A DNA stretch of 64,000 bases from Gordonia zhenghanii (GCF_021738965.1 NZ_JAKKOQ010000005.1:1-64000), one strand, 5' to 3'; shown: positions 46,122 through 58,369, counted from the stretch's first letter. The notes: generated by a model not told the origin, from the sequence alone. Made by a program: numbers and translations.

Positions 46122-46892
46122 ATGTCTGATGGAGTGACCCGCGACGGTAAGAGCTACAAGCTCGTCATGTTCGACCTCGACGACACGCTCGCCCCGTCGA
46201 AGACCGCGATGAGCGACGAGATGGTTGCCCTGTTCCGCGAACTGCTGGCCACATCGATGGCGTGCATCATCTCCGGAGGCCAATACGGCCAGTTCCAGTC
46301 CCAGGTCCTCGACCGGCTCGGCGACTCCGCGCACAAGGCCAACCTGCACCTCATGCCGACCAACGGCACCCGGTACATCCGGTGGTCGGGGAACGAGTGG
46401 GAGACCGTGTACGCCGAAGACCTGTCGGCCAAGCAGAAGGACGAGGCGATGCGCGTCGTCGAAGAGGGCGCTCGCTCGCTCGGGCTGTGGGAGTCGCAGA
46501 CCTGGGGGCCGATCCTCGAAGACCGTGGCAGTCAGGTGACGTTCTCGGCATTGGGACAGTCCGCTCCAGTCGACGCGAAAGCCGCGTGGGACCCTGACGG
46601 ACGCAAGAAGGAGGCGCTGCGCGCCTACGCCGCAGAGCGTCTACCGGAACTGGAGGTCCGCAGCGGCGGGTCGACGTCGGTCGACATCACCGCCAAGGGG
46701 ATCGACAAGGCGTTCGGCGCTCGACGACTCATGGATCTGCTCCACCTCGACACCGCCGACATCCTGTTCTTCGGCGATCGCCTGGACGAGGGCGGCAACG
46801 ACCGCCCCGTCGCCGACCTCGGCATCGACTCCGTGCACGTGCACGGCTGGGAGGACACCTACCGCAGCCTCGGAGCGGTCGTCCGCGGCTGA
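46122..46892 (+). CDS. HAD-IIB family phosphatase, phosphomannomutase-like
   Basis: 256 residues. HAD motif I FDLDDTLAPSK near residue 16, motif II ACIISGGQYGQF, a cap domain with TWGPILEDRGSQVTFSALGQ, the sugar-phosphate loop GGSTSVDITAKGIDKAFG and motif IV FFGDRLDEGGND. This layout is that of eukaryotic-type phosphomannomutase, so a hexose-phosphate phosphatase or mutase is plausible. Leaderless start: TAAGCT (46109-46114) seven bases before the ATG. Confidence 0.84.
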   Translation: MSDGVTRDGKSYKLVMFDLDDTLAPSKTAMSDEMVALFRELLATSMACIISGGQYGQFQSQVLDRLGDSAHKANLHLMPTNGTRYIRWSGNEWETVYAEDLSAKQKDEAMRVVEEGARSLGLWESQTWGPILEDRGSQVTFSALGQSAPVDAKAAWDPDGRKKEALRAYAAERLPELEVRSGGSTSVDITAKGIDKAFGARRLMDLLHLDTADILFFGDRLDEGGNDRPVADLGIDSVHVHGWEDTYRSLGAVVRG

Positions 46893-46907
46893 CCGGTCGG
46901 GTCCGCG

Positions 46908-47747
46908 TCAGTTCAGCAAGTTCTCCCGCAGTGACGCGATGTCGCGGTCGGTCAGCTTCAGACCGTCGGTGAGGTAGCCGTCCATCGAGCCGAACTTCTT
47001 CTGGGCCGCCGCGAACGATGCGTTGAGCCACCCGATGTTCACGCCGTTCAGCGGGCCCGTTGCGTCGGCGTGACGGTAGTGGTTCGACGCCAGGTAATCG
47101 GCGTCGATCGTCGATCGGTCGACGCCGAGGATCGTCAACAGGACTGCAGCAGTCCACCCCGTGCGGTCCTTGCCCGCCGAGCAGTGGAACAACGTCGTGC
47201 CGCCGTCGGCTGCGGTGTCCTTGATCGCGACGATCGCCGCACGGATCTGCGCACGGGCATTGGCGTCAGTCACGAACGCTCGATACGCCTGATCCAGGTC
47301 GACGAGCGCCACCGGTGAGACCTTGCCGAGCACGTCCGCGTCGACTGTCTCGACACCGGACACTCGCTTGTTCGGCTGGACTCGCTTCTCGATATCGGTC
47401 CGCAGGTCGACGACGGTCTTCAGCCCGCGCTGGGTCAACTTCTCGACGTCAGCGGCGGTGAGCTTCGACAGGCTGTCGCTGCGCAGGACTCGATCGTTCA
47501 CGGTCCGGCCGCCGGTTCCGACATAGCCGCCGAGTGTGCGGGTGTTCTGGGTCCCCGCCAGACCGATCTCGCGATCAGGTGCGGTCGGCGACGACGACGC
47601 CGTCGCAATGACACCGGGTGCGGCGTGCGCGACGGCGGGCGCCGCGATCGGGGACGCGAGGAGCGCGGTGGACAGCGCGATCATCGCGACACGCGTGCGG
47701 GCGGGACGATTACGGGCAGGGCGGCGACCGGGAGCGTGGGGATTCAT
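46908..47747 (-). CDS. Secreted tyrosine-protein phosphatase (PtpB-like, Y_phosphatase3)
   Basis: 279 residues from the ATG at 47747 (an ATG at 47756 adds three). The N-terminus is basic with a hydrophobic segment ending in a likely AHA-A signal cleavage site, so the enzyme is exported. The active-site loop is [11 protein letters not shown] with Cys189 and Arg195 (C-x5-R); TRTLGGY and [10 protein letters not shown] are typical of this atypical phosphatase/lipid phosphatase group. Substrate may be phosphotyrosine or phosphoinositide. Convergent with the HAD gene, divergent from thyX. Confidence 0.85.
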   Translation of the reverse strand: MNPHAPGRRPARNRPARTRVAMIALSTALLASPIAAPAVAHAAPGVIATASSSPTAPDREIGLAGTQNTRTLGGYVGTGGRTVNDRVLRSDSLSKLTAADVEKLTQRGLKTVVDLRTDIEKRVQPNKRVSGVETVDADVLGKVSPVALVDLDQAYRAFVTDANARAQIRAAIVAIKDTAADGGTTLFHCSAGKDRTGWTAAVLLTILGVDRSTIDADYLASNHYRHADATGPLNGVNIGWLNASFAAAQKKFGSMDGYLTDGLKLTDRDIASLRENLLN

Positions 47748-47892
47748 GACGACCATGATGCGCCGCGGACGGCGCAGGCGCGCGCCGAGGAGCGTCGTAC
47801 CTGGCACGTGGACACGACAGGCGGACCCGACCGAATCGTGGCGGACGCGTCAAGGGAGAATCGAGGGATCACAGTCTGCGAGAGGAGTCCCG

Positions 47893-49588
<1,696 letters not shown>

Positions 49589-49589
<1 letters not shown>

Positions 49590-51565
49590 TGTCCGCATCG
49601 CAGCAGCGTCGTCGTCGTGCAGGCCGTCCGGCAGGACCGCCCGCAGAGAACAAGGCGCCAGAGAACAAGACTCCAGAGAACGCGAGTGCAGCCGTGAACG
49701 AGGCAGGCACTGCCAAGACCGAGAACGCAGGCGCACGCCGGAACGAGTCCGGCGGGCCCCGGCGCGAGAACAAGAACGGGAACAAGAACACGAACCGGAA
49801 CAAGAACGCCCCGAAGAAGAAGACCGGCAAGGCTGCCGTCGCCGAAGCCACCGGCATCGGCGTGACCGGCGACATCATAGATCGGCTGGGTCGGCCGCCC
49901 GCGCTCCCGAAGGGCGGACTGCGCGTCGTCGCACTGGGCGGCATCGGTGAGATCGGCCGCAACATGACGGTCTTCGAGTACGACGGCAAACTGCTCATCG
50001 TCGACTGCGGCGTCCTCTTCCCCGAGGACCAGCAGCCCGGCGTCGACCTGATCCTGCCGGACTTCGGTTACATCGAGGACCGTATGGCGGACGTCGAAGC
50101 CGTGGTCCTCACTCACGGTCACGAGGATCACATCGGAGCCGTCCCCTTCCTGCTGAAACTGCGCGGCGACATCCCCATCGTCGGCTCGCGGTTCACGCTG
50201 GCGCTGGTCGCCGCGAAGTGCCGTGAGCACCGTCTGCGCCCCAACCTCGTTCAGGTGGTCGAGGGCGACGGCCTGTCGTACGGCGGGTTCGACTGCGAGT
50301 TCTTCGCCGTGAACCACTCCATCCCGGATGCGGTCGCCGTCGCGATCCGCACGGCTGCCGGAACGGTCCTGCACACCGGTGACATCAAACTCGACCAGTT
50401 GCCGCTCGACAACCGGCTCACCGACCTCGCGGGATTCTCGCGACTCGGTGACGAGGGCGTCGACCTGTTCCTCGTGGACTCGACCAACGCCGAAGTGCCC
50501 GGATTCGTCACGCCCGAGCGCGACATCGGCGGGGTCCTCGACACCGTCATCGGCAAGGCGAAGCAGCGGGTCATCGTCGCGTCGTTCGCTAGCCACGTGC
50601 ACCGCATCCAGCAGATCGTCGACGTCGCACATCGCCACGGACGACGAGTCACCTTCGTCGGCCGTTCGATGGTCCGCAACATGGAGATCGCACAGGATCT
50701 CGGCTACCTGTCGGTTCCCGAGGGCGTGGTCGTCGACATGGACACCGCTGCGACCTTGCCCGACCATCGCCTCGTCCTGATCTCCACGGGGTCGCAGGGT
50801 GAGCCGCTGTCGGCGTTGTCGCGGATGGCACGCGGCGATCACCGTCAGATCAACATCCGTGCCAACGATCTCGTCGTGCTCGCGTCGTCGCTGATCCCGG
50901 GCAACGAGAATTCGGTGTTCGCAGTGGTCAACGGGTTGGCCAAGCGCGGAGCGACGGTCGTGACCCAGGCCAGTGCGAAGGTCCACGTGTCCGGTCACGC
51001 TTCCGCGGGCGAACTGCTGTACCTGTACAACGCCGTGCGTCCGTCCAATGCGATGCCGGTTCACGGTGAGTGGCGGCACCTGCGGGCGAACGCTGCACTC
51101 GCCGAAGCGACCGGCGTCCCGTCCGATCGGATCGTGCTGGCCGAGGACGGCGTGGTGGTCGACCTCGTCGACGGCCGGGCACAGATCACGGGCCGGGTGC
51201 CCGTCGGTCACGTGTACGTGGACGGACTGTCGGTCGGCGATGTCGGGGAGTCGACGTTGTCGGACCGACTCGTCCTCGGCGAAGGCGGGTTCATCACGAT
51301 CACGGTCGCCGTCGACACCGCGACTGGTCGTGCGGTCAGTGAACCGACGGTCAGCGGCCGTGGGTTCTCCGACGATCCGTCTGCGCTGTCGGAGGCCGCT
51401 GCGGTCGTCGACAAGGTTCTCACCGAGCTCGCGAACGAGGGCGTCACCGAGACTCACCGGATCGCTCAGGGAATCCGTCGCGCCGTCGGGCGCTGGGTGG
51501 CGAACAAGTACCGGCGCCGTCCGATGATCGTGCCGAACGTCATCGCGGTGGGCGAGGACGACTGA
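49589..51565 (+). CDS. rnj: Ribonuclease J
   Basis: 658 residues. Metallo-beta-lactamase/beta-CASP RNase with 5'-3' exonuclease and endonuclease action in mRNA decay and rRNA maturation. An ~100-residue N-terminal extension rich in Lys, Asn, Glu and Arg (basic, disordered) precedes the catalytic core. Zn motif THGHEDHIGA with His176, VNHSIPDAVAV, LHTGDIKLD, GSQGEPLSALSRMARGDH and a C-terminal domain follow. ATG overlaps the dapA stop, and its stop overlaps the next start. Thus dapA-rnj-TIGR03085 form one operon. Confidence 0.94.
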
Positions 51566-52197
51566 TGTCGCTGGCGAGGGACGAGCGGGAGGCGCTCGTC
51601 GAGTCCATGCGCGCGTCGGGGCCGGATGTTCCGACGATGTGCGAGGGCTGGACCGCTCGGGACCTCGCCGTCCACCTGATTCTGCGGGAACGTCGCCCCG
51701 ATGCGGCGATCGGCATGTTCGTGCCGTTCCTGGCCGGGCACACGCGTTCGGTGGAGCGTGAGTACACGGCGAAGCCGTGGCCCGACCTGCTCGATCTCGT
51801 TGTGAACGGCCCGCCCTGGTACTCGCCGTTCCGGCTGCTCGACTCCGTACTCAACCTCTCGGAGATGTTCGTCCACCACGAGGATCTGCTGCGTGGGGGA
51901 GCGGACCCGGACGGGCCGTTCCTCCCGCGCAAACTGAGTCCGCGACTGCAGAAGGCGCTCGAGCGTCCATTGACGATGGTGGCTCGAGTGACCCTGCGGT
52001 CGTCGCCTGCCCGCGTCACCCTGGGCTCCGTCGACGGACGTGAACTCGTGACGGTCGGCCGCGGCGATGCGGTGAGCGTCACTGGAAGCACTGGCGAACT
52101 GCTCCTCTGGGCGTTCGGTCGGGCTCCCGTCGACGTGAAGATCACCGGCCCCGACGCCGCTGTCGCGGCGTTAGCGAGTGCCGAACGGTCGGTGTAG
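51565..52197 (+). CDS. TIGR03085 family protein (DinB/mycothiol-dependent maleylpyruvate isomerase-like)
   Basis: 210 residues. N-terminal DinB-like four-helix domain (MCEGWTARDLAVHLILRERRPDAAIG; NLSEMFVHHEDLLRG, with His residues suited for metal binding) and a C-terminal sterol-carrier-like small domain. TIGR03085 proteins are actinobacterial and of unknown function. ATG overlaps the RNase J stop by one base. Confidence 0.82.
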   Translation: MSLARDEREALVESMRASGPDVPTMCEGWTARDLAVHLILRERRPDAAIGMFVPFLAGHTRSVEREYTAKPWPDLLDLVVNGPPWYSPFRLLDSVLNLSEMFVHHEDLLRGGADPDGPFLPRKLSPRLQKALERPLTMVARVTLRSSPARVTLGSVDGRELVTVGRGDAVSVTGSTGELLLWAFGRAPVDVKITGPDAAVAALASAERSV

Positions 52198-52307
52198 GGC
52201 AGATCACCGCCCGTACACCTGCATAACGTCACGAATTCGACACGACCGCACCCGAATGGGTGTTGCGGGTGTGACTGTTGTGATTGATGGGCACTAGGGT
52301 AGTGGCC

Positions 52308-55145
52308 ATGGCTTCAGAAGCAACCACGCGTCGTCGTGCGGCTGCCGGTTCCTCACGCGGCGGCGACGCCGCCGCGCGCAGATCCGGCAACCGGGCGAAC
52401 ACGAGCCGGAAGCCCGCAGCTAGCGGGCAGACGGGCAAGCGCCCGCCTGCCAATTCTCCCGTGGCCAAGCGGCGGAGCCCGGCATCGGGCGGCACAGGTA
52501 AGGCGTCTTCCGGGCGGCCCGCGCCGCGCAGCGCCAACCGCTCTCAGGACATGCATCGCCCGTCAGCGGTGGCCACCGCCGGACACGGCGTCGCCTCGGC
52601 GTGGACGATGCTCGCCCGTGGACTCGGCTCTCTCGCGCGCATCGGAGCGCACCGAGAAGACGAGCCCTCGCCGCGCCGCGACGGAGCGGCCCTCGCGCTG
52701 GTGCTGGTCGGCGTGCTCATCGCCGCAGGCGTCTGGTTCCACGCGCTCGGCCCCGTCGGCGCGTTCGTCGACGCGCTTGTACGTGCGGCTATCGGGGCCC
52801 TCGCCGTCATCGCCCCCGTCGCGCTCGTCGCGTGGGCGCTCTGCCTGATGCGTCTGGAACCGAACCCCGATCGTCGGGTCCGCAACATCGGCGGCACGGT
52901 ACTGCTCGGGATCGCCGTGCTCGGCATGACCCACCTCGTGCAAGGCGCACCGACCGATTACGACGGCCGAGCGCACGGCGGTGGATTCGCCGGATACGCA
53001 GTGGGCGGGCCCCTCACCGATGCGGTGACCGTGTGGCTGTCCGTGCCCGTCTACCTGCTGTGTGCAGCGTTCGGCGCCCTTGCTATCAGCGGCCGCACGA
53101 TGAGCGACGTCGTCGCGGGCGCCGCCGACTACCTCGGCCTCAGCCGCGACTACGACTACGACCCGTACGACGACGAGCTGTACGAGGACGGGGACTTCTA
53201 CGAGGACGAGGAACTCGAGGACGAGTTCGACGACGAACTCGACGACGAGGACGAAGCCGAACCGGTCGACGAGGCTCCGTTCGACGGCGACTACGGCGAT
53301 CCGTACGACAACTACCCGCCGGACGAGCGTCGCCGACCGCAGCAGCGCCGCCGCAGCGAACGCCCGGCCGCGCCGGAGGGCGCCCGCCGTACTCGCGCGT
53401 CCGCACACGATCGCGCCTCACGGACGTCGCCGTCTGCGGCCGTCGGTCGGCGCACTGCAGGCGAGGATCGTGACGCCCACATGGGCGACATGATGACCGA
53501 GCCGATCGTCCCCGACATGGAGGTCACCGAGCCGATCGGTCCGCTCGCGCCGGAACCCGCACCGGTCCCGCGCCGCGCACCGCGCCGCGCCGCAGCGCCG
53601 GTGGCCGACGCGCCTGCCGCCGCAGCGCCCGTCCCCGCAGCGCCGCGTTCCGACGACGACTACCAGCTCCCACCGCCTGAGCTCTTGGTCGCAGGCGATC
53701 CGCCCAAGATGGGCAGCGCAGCGAACGACGACATGATCGACCGGATCCAGTCCGTGCTCGATCAGTTCAAAATCGATGCCGCCGTCACCGGTTACACCCG
53801 CGGTCCCACAGTCACGCGGTACGAGGTGGAGCTCGGTCCTGCGGTCAAGGTCGAGAAGATTACCCAGCTCCAGCGCAACATCTCGTACGCGGTCGCGACC
53901 GACAACGTGCGTCTCCTCGCGCCGATCCCGGGGAAGTCGGCGGTCGGCATCGAGGTGCCGAACACCGACCGTGAGATGGTGCGCCTCGCGGACGTCCTCG
54001 ACTCTCCGAAGATCGGTCTCGACCAGCATCCGTTGATGATCGGCCTCGGCAAGGACATCGAAGGCGACTTCGTCGGCGCGAACCTCTCCAAGATGCCGCA
54101 TCTGCTGGTCGCCGGTTCCACGGGCTCGGGTAAGTCGAGCTTCGTCAACTCGATGCTCGTCTCCATCCTGTCGCGGGCGAAGCCCGACGATGTGCGCATG
54201 ATCCTGATCGACCCGAAGATGGTCGAGTTGACGCCGTACGAGGGCGTTCCGCACCTGATCACGCCGATCATCACCGAGCCGAAGAAGGCCGCGGCAGCGC
54301 TCGCCTGGTTGGTGGAGGAGATGGAGCAGCGGTACCAGGACATGAAGGCCTCCCGCGTCCGGCACATCAACGACTTCAACTCGAAGGTGCGCTCCGGCGA
54401 GATCACGACTCCGCTCGGCTCCGAACGCGTGTACAAGCCCTACCCGTACATCGTCGCGATCGTCGACGAGCTGGCCGACCTGATGATGACAGCTCCGCGT
54501 GACGTCGAGGACGCGATCGTCCGCATCACGCAGAAGGCGCGCGCCGCAGGCATCCACCTGGTTCTCGCCACACAACGCCCGTCGGTGGACGTCGTGACCG
54601 GACTCATCAAGACCAACGTCCCGTCGCGGCTCGCCTTCGCGACGAGTTCTCTCACGGACTCGCGAGTGATCCTGGACCAGCCGGGCGCCGAGAAGCTCAT
54701 AGGCATGGGCGACGGTCTGTTCCTGCCGATGGGCGCCAACAAGCCGATCCGCATGCAGGGCGCGTTCATCACCGATGAGGAGATCTCGGCCGTCGTCGAG
54801 TTCACCAAGGAGCAGTCCGAACCCGAGTACACAGAGGGCGTCACCGCGGCGAAGGCCTCCGACAAGAAGGACATCGACTCCGATATCGGCAACGATCTCG
54901 ACGATCTGCTGCAAGCCGTCGAACTCGTCGTGTCCAGCCAGTTCGGGTCGACGTCCATGCTGCAGCGCAAGCTGCGCGTCGGTTTCGCCAAGGCCGGCCG
55001 CCTCATGGATCTCATGGAGACGCGCGGCGTCGTCGGCCCCAGCGAAGGCTCCAAGGCGCGCGACGTCCTCGTGAAGCCTGACGAACTCGCGGGAGTCATC
55101 GCCTCGATCAACGGTGGCGGGGACGACGACCCGCCCGTAGACTGA
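52308..55145 (+). CDS. ftsK: DNA translocase FtsK/SpoIIIE
   Basis: 945 residues. Septal motor that pumps chromosome DNA and serves XerCD-dif resolution. Basic N-terminal tail (~1-95), four membrane helices (~125-260), a very acidic linker ([18 protein letters not shown] and neighbours, ~285-340), then the alpha/beta motor domains with Walker [17 protein letters not shown] (603-611 core), Walker [29 protein letters not shown], and a C-terminal gamma winged helix ([26 protein letters not shown]). ATG at 52308 has TAGGGT (52295-52300) seven bases upstream: leaderless; an ATG at 52284 precedes that hexamer and is unlikely. Confidence 0.95.
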   Translation: MASEATTRRRAAAGSSRGGDAAARRSGNRANTSRKPAASGQTGKRPPANSPVAKRRSPASGGTGKASSGRPAPRSANRSQDMHRPSAVATAGHGVASAWTMLARGLGSLARIGAHREDEPSPRRDGAALALVLVGVLIAAGVWFHALGPVGAFVDALVRAAIGALAVIAPVALVAWALCLMRLEPNPDRRVRNIGGTVLLGIAVLGMTHLVQGAPTDYDGRAHGGGFAGYAVGGPLTDAVTVWLSVPVYLLCAAFGALAISGRTMSDVVAGAADYLGLSRDYDYDPYDDELYEDGDFYEDEELEDEFDDELDDEDEAEPVDEAPFDGDYGDPYDNYPPDERRRPQQRRRSERPAAPEGARRTRASAHDRASRTSPSAAVGRRTAGEDRDAHMGDMMTEPIVPDMEVTEPIGPLAPEPAPVPRRAPRRAAAPVADAPAAAAPVPAAPRSDDDYQLPPPELLVAGDPPKMGSAANDDMIDRIQSVLDQFKIDAAVTGYTRGPTVTRYEVELGPAVKVEKITQLQRNISYAVATDNVRLLAPIPGKSAVGIEVPNTDREMVRLADVLDSPKIGLDQHPLMIGLGKDIEGDFVGANLSKMPHLLVAGSTGSGKSSFVNSMLVSILSRAKPDDVRMILIDPKMVELTPYEGVPHLITPIITEPKKAAAALAWLVEEMEQRYQDMKASRVRHINDFNSKVRSGEITTPLGSERVYKPYPYIVAIVDELADLMMTAPRDVEDAIVRITQKARAAGIHLVLATQRPSVDVVTGLIKTNVPSRLAFATSSLTDSRVILDQPGAEKLIGMGDGLFLPMGANKPIRMQGAFITDEEISAVVEFTKEQSEPEYTEGVTAAKASDKKDIDSDIGNDLDDLLQAVELVVSSQFGSTSMLQRKLRVGFAKAGRLMDLMETRGVVGPSEGSKARDVLVKPDELAGVIASINGGGDDDPPVD

Positions 55146-55154
55146 CACATGATC

Positions 55155-55320
55155 AATGAGGGGAGTATCCCCGACTCGATGACGACTCCGTCAATACGGA
55201 CGACGCCTCGGATCCGCCGATCGGATCCCGGGCCGACCTCCCGGAGCGTCGCCGCCGGTGCTGTCACCGCGGTGGGAGAGACCTCTGGCATCGCACACGT
55301 ACTAGTGCACGCTGGAGGAA
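55155..55320 (+). ncRNA. yybP-ykoY manganese riboswitch
   Basis: Between ftsK and terC. The 5' conserved element GAGGGGAGTATCCCC (from 55158), the loop element CCGTCAATACGG (~55188-55199) and the 3' element GGGAGAGACCTC (55274-55285) occur in the order expected for this RNA, which activates TerC-type Mn exporters. Expression platform: CCTCTGGC (55282-55289), the 3' strand of P1, can instead pair with GCTGGAGG (55311-55318), which contains the terC Shine-Dalgarno sequence; the stem is extended by GCAC/GTGC inside. This implies translation ON when Mn is bound. Confidence 0.8.
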
Positions 55321-55324
55321 TTCC

Positions 55325-56305
55325 ATGAATGTCTCGTTGACCGCCTGGATCATCACCGGGGTGGTGATCGTCGGCCTGTTCGTCTTCGACTTCTTCGCCC
55401 ACGTCAAGACTCCGCACGAACCGACCCTGCGTGAATCGGGATTCTGGTCGGCTGTCTACATCACTATCGCGGTGATCTTCGGCGGCGTCGTGTGGTGGCA
55501 GTGGGGTTCGACGTACGGCGGCGAGTACTTCGCCGGTTACGTCACCGAGAAGGCACTCTCGGTCGACAACCTGTTCGTCTTCGTCGTCATCATGGCCAAG
55601 TTCGCGGTTCCGCGGATCTACCAGCAGAAGGTGCTACTCCTCGGCATCGTCATGGCGCTCGTGATGCGCGCGGCGTTCATCGCCGTCGGCGCGGCCGCGA
55701 TCGACGCCTACAGCTGGGTGTTCTACCTATTCGGGCTGTTCCTGCTGTTCACCGCAGTGAAGCTGCTGCGTGAGAGCGACGAGCCCGCCGCGCACGAGAA
55801 GGAGCGCGACTCACGGATGGAGCGCCTCGTCAAGAAGGTGCTCCGCACATCAGACAGCTACGACGGAGACAAGCTGGTCACCAGAGTCGACGGGCGCCGG
55901 ATGATCACCCCGCTCCTGTTGGTGCTCATCGTCATCGGTTTCACCGACGTGCTCTTCGCGCTCGACTCGATTCCGGCGATCTACGGCCTCACCGAGGAGC
56001 CCTACCTCGTGTTCACCGCCAACGCTTTCGCATTGATGGGGCTTCGGCAGCTGTACTTCCTGCTGGGCGGAATGCTCGACAAGCTCATCTACCTCTCGTA
56101 CGGGCTGTCACTGATCCTGGCGTTCATCGGAGTCAAGCTCGTACTGCACGCCTTGCACGAGAACACGCTCGGTTTCGTCAACGGCGGTGAGCCGGTGGCC
56201 GTCCCCGAGATCTCGACGGGGCTCTCGCTGGGGGTCATCGCAGGCACCCTGGTCGTGACGACCGTGGCCAGCCTGGTGGTGTCGAAGCGCCGGGCACGGA
56301 GCTGA
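55325..56305 (+). CDS. TerC family integral membrane protein, probable Mn2+ exporter
   Basis: 326 residues with about eight or nine membrane helices. The two family motifs with conserved acidic residues are EKALSVDNLFVFVVIM (near 76-90) and VLFALDSIPAIYGLT (near 215-229); a charged cytosolic loop with HEKERDSRMERLVKK lies between. TerC/Alx/MeeY proteins export manganese. The preceding yybP-ykoY riboswitch supports this. Shine-Dalgarno GGAGGAA at 55314-55320. Confidence 0.88.
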   Translation: MNVSLTAWIITGVVIVGLFVFDFFAHVKTPHEPTLRESGFWSAVYITIAVIFGGVVWWQWGSTYGGEYFAGYVTEKALSVDNLFVFVVIMAKFAVPRIYQQKVLLLGIVMALVMRAAFIAVGAAAIDAYSWVFYLFGLFLLFTAVKLLRESDEPAAHEKERDSRMERLVKKVLRTSDSYDGDKLVTRVDGRRMITPLLLVLIVIGFTDVLFALDSIPAIYGLTEEPYLVFTANAFALMGLRQLYFLLGGMLDKLIYLSYGLSLILAFIGVKLVLHALHENTLGFVNGGEPVAVPEISTGLSLGVIAGTLVVTTVASLVVSKRRARS

Positions 56306-56327
56306 GTCGGGTGGGTCGGTAGTCCCG

Positions 56328-56606
56328 TCAGAAGGGGCCGTAGACCTGTTTCCACTCGCGGAGGCTGACGGCGGCGATGGCGTCGGCAGCCGCGAAGGGA
56401 TCGCGGGCGAGGAGGGCGCGTGCCGCGGCCTCGTCGTCGGCGACGACCATCAGGGCTGCTCCGGAACCGTCGGTGAACGGTCCGACGAACAGGAGTTCGC
56501 CCGACTCGTGCAGCGCGCCGAGGAACTCGCGATGGGCAGGTCGGTGCTCGTCGCGGATCCCGGCCGCGGCTTCGGCGTACGTGTACTCGACAGCGAAGAT
56601 GGTCAT
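56328..56606 (-). CDS. YciI-like protein
   Basis: 92 residues, ferredoxin-like fold of the YCII family: RDEHRPAHREFLGALHESGELLFVGPFTDGSG contains the conserved His and the Asp/Gly motif, and ARDPFAAADAIAAVSLREW follows. The function is unknown for most members; some are dehalogenase- or lyase-like. AAGGACC precedes the ATG. It shares its direction with argA but lies after it with a 48-nt gap. Confidence 0.8.
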   Translation of the reverse strand: MTIFAVEYTYAEAAAGIRDEHRPAHREFLGALHESGELLFVGPFTDGSGAALMVVADDEAAARALLARDPFAAADAIAAVSLREWKQVYGPF

Positions 56607-56654
56607 CGGCTGGTCCTTGTCTGGAAGTGGTCCTTGTGTGGAAGTGGTCGGGAG

Positions 56655-57188
56655 TCAGAGGTGGGCGAGCATCCGCGTGTTGCCGAGGGTGTTCGGCTTC
56701 ACGAAGCTCAAATCGAGGAACTCGGCGACGCCGGTGTCGTACGAACGCGTCATCTCTTCGTAGACCGGCCTCGTGACCGGGGTTCCGTCGATCTCGACGA
56801 AACCGTGCCGCGAGAAGAATGCGGTCTCGAAGGTGAGGACGAAGACTCGTTCGAGTCCCAACTCGCGGGCGACGTCCATCAAACGACCGACCACCTGGTG
56901 GCCGATGCCGCGACCCGAGTAGTCGGTGTCGACGGCGACAGTGCGGACCTCGCCGAGGTCGGACCAGAGCACGTGGAGCGCGCCGCATCCGACCACGACG
57001 CCGTCGCTCTCCGCGACCCAGAACTCCGGCACCGCCTCGTACAAGGTCACCAGGTTCTTCGCGAGCAGAATCTTGCCTGCATAGATGTCGATGAGTTCCT
57101 TGATCCGTGGCACATCGGACGTCCTGGCTCGTCGAACCACGATCTTCGACGGTTCGTCGGAACGGGTTGCGGGCGAAGACGTGGACAT
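56655..57188 (-). CDS. argA: Amino-acid N-acetyltransferase (short ArgA type)
   Basis: 177 residues, a stand-alone GNAT that acetylates glutamate (or glutamine) to start arginine synthesis. RRARTSDVPRIKELIDIYAGKILLAKN, VVGCGALHVLWSDLGEVRTVAVD, GRGIGHQVVGRLM and VFVLTFETAFFSRHGF match the M. tuberculosis Rv2747 protein nearly block by block. The kinase-like domain of E. coli ArgA is absent, as expected for this type. ATG at 57188 has TACTGT eight bases upstream (minus strand). Divergent from pgsA. Confidence 0.9.
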   Translation of the reverse strand: MSTSSPATRSDEPSKIVVRRARTSDVPRIKELIDIYAGKILLAKNLVTLYEAVPEFWVAESDGVVVGCGALHVLWSDLGEVRTVAVDTDYSGRGIGHQVVGRLMDVARELGLERVFVLTFETAFFSRHGFVEIDGTPVTRPVYEEMTRSYDTGVAEFLDLSFVKPNTLGNTRMLAHL

Positions 57189-57263
57189 GGCAGTCAACAG
57201 TAGTCGCCGACAGCGGTAGTCCCCGCGCAGGTCGCGACACCGCGTGCCGATAGGCTTACCACC

Positions 57264-57881
57264 GTGAGTGAACCCGAACGCCGTGCAGCAGCCGGTCACG
57301 CGGCTCCGCCGGTGGTCAATCTCGCGAACGCCCTGACCATGTTCCGGATCGTCCTGGTGCCGGTCTTCGTGGTGGCATTGTTCATCGATGATGGCCGCTC
57401 CGACCTGTGGCGGGTGATCGCATTCGTGATCTTTGCCGTCGCAGCGATCACCGATCAGATCGATGGGCGAATCGCTCGAGGCTGGAACCTCGTCACCGAC
57501 TTCGGCAAGATGGCCGACCCGATCGCCGACAAGGCGCTCATCGGCGCCGCGCTCCTCGGACTGTCGATTCTCGGCGACTTGCCGTGGTGGGTCACCGTCG
57601 TGATCCTCATCCGGGAGATCGGCGTGACGATCCTGCGGTTCTGGGTGATTCGGCACGGAGTGATCCCGGCCAGTCGCGGCGGCAAGCTCAAGACCCTGTT
57701 GCAATGCATCGGAATAGGCTTGTTCGTACTGCCGTTGCACGGAGTACTGCACACGGTGGGTTGGGTGTTCATGATCGCAGCAGTCGTCGCGACGTTGCTG
57801 ACCGGAGTCGACTACATCTGGCAGTCGATCAGCCTGCGACGCACCGCCGATGCGGCGGCGACCGATGCGAAATTCCGCTAG
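57264..57881 (+). CDS. pgsA: CDP-diacylglycerol-glycerol-3-phosphate 3-phosphatidyltransferase
   Basis: 205 residues, membrane enzyme of phosphatidylglycerol/cardiolipin synthesis. The CDP-alcohol phosphatidyltransferase motif D-x2-DG-x2-AR-x8-G-x3-D-x3-D is complete: TDQIDGRIARGWNLV followed by TDFGKMADPIAD. About five membrane helices. GTG at 57264 has TAGGCT (57251-57256) seven bases upstream: leaderless. Directly before clgR-pspA, which links lipid synthesis with envelope stress control. Confidence 0.92.
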   Translation: MSEPERRAAAGHAAPPVVNLANALTMFRIVLVPVFVVALFIDDGRSDLWRVIAFVIFAVAAITDQIDGRIARGWNLVTDFGKMADPIADKALIGAALLGLSILGDLPWWVTVVILIREIGVTILRFWVIRHGVIPASRGGKLKTLLQCIGIGLFVLPLHGVLHTVGWVFMIAAVVATLLTGVDYIWQSISLRRTADAAATDAKFR

Positions 57882-57934
57882 GGTCGTCGTCACAGGCTCA
57901 TGAGATTTATGGCGACTGGGAACTAGAGTTACTC

Positions 57935-57982
57935 GAACTGACTGCGGCACGAATTGACCGTGGGACGAACTGACTGCGGGAC
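57935..57982 (+). repeat. Three tandem 16-nt repeats before clgR
   Basis: GAACTGACTGCGGCAC, GAATTGACCGTGGGAC and GAACTGACTGCGGGAC follow one another without gap (57935, 57951, 57967) and end 21 nt before the clgR GTG. The middle copy differs at four or five positions. It could be a regulator array or a chance amplification. Confidence 0.75.
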
Positions 57983-58003
57983 CCGAATGCGGGAAGGACA
58001 CAC

Positions 58004-58318
58004 GTGACACTGTTGTTGCGCGAAGCGATCGGCGACCAGCTGCGGCGGGTCCGGACCGATCAGGGCCGAACACTGCGCGAGGTGTCGACGGATGCACGCG
58101 TGTCTCTCGGCTATCTGTCGGAGGTCGAGCGGGGGCAGAAGGAGGCGTCGAGTGAACTGCTCGCGTCGATCTGCGTCGCGCTCGAGGTCGAGATCGGCGA
58201 CGTGCTGCGCGATGTCGCAGGCGTCATGACTCCGGTGTCGATGGTCTCCTCGTCCGACGCCGTCGTCGAAGTCATCGCTCCACAGGCCGACGGTGCGGCC
58301 GCCCTCGCTGCGGCTTGA
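58004..58318 (+). CDS. clgR: HTH-type transcriptional regulator ClgR
   Basis: 104 residues. XRE-type HTH ([46 protein letters not shown]) nearly identical to M. tuberculosis Rv2745c. ClgR activates clp protease and psp genes under envelope or proteotoxic stress. The C-terminus ends in ALAAA, similar to ssrA-like degrons; ClgR is a known Clp substrate. GTG at 58004 overlaps no other gene; GGAAGGA precedes it. Followed by pspA 51 nt on. Confidence 0.9.
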   Translation: MTLLLREAIGDQLRRVRTDQGRTLREVSTDARVSLGYLSEVERGQKEASSELLASICVALEVEIGDVLRDVAGVMTPVSMVSSSDAVVEVIAPQADGAAALAAA

Positions 58319-58369
58319 TCAGCCGTATGCCCGCCCGAGCATCGAACACGAGAAGTTGAGGACAAGGTT

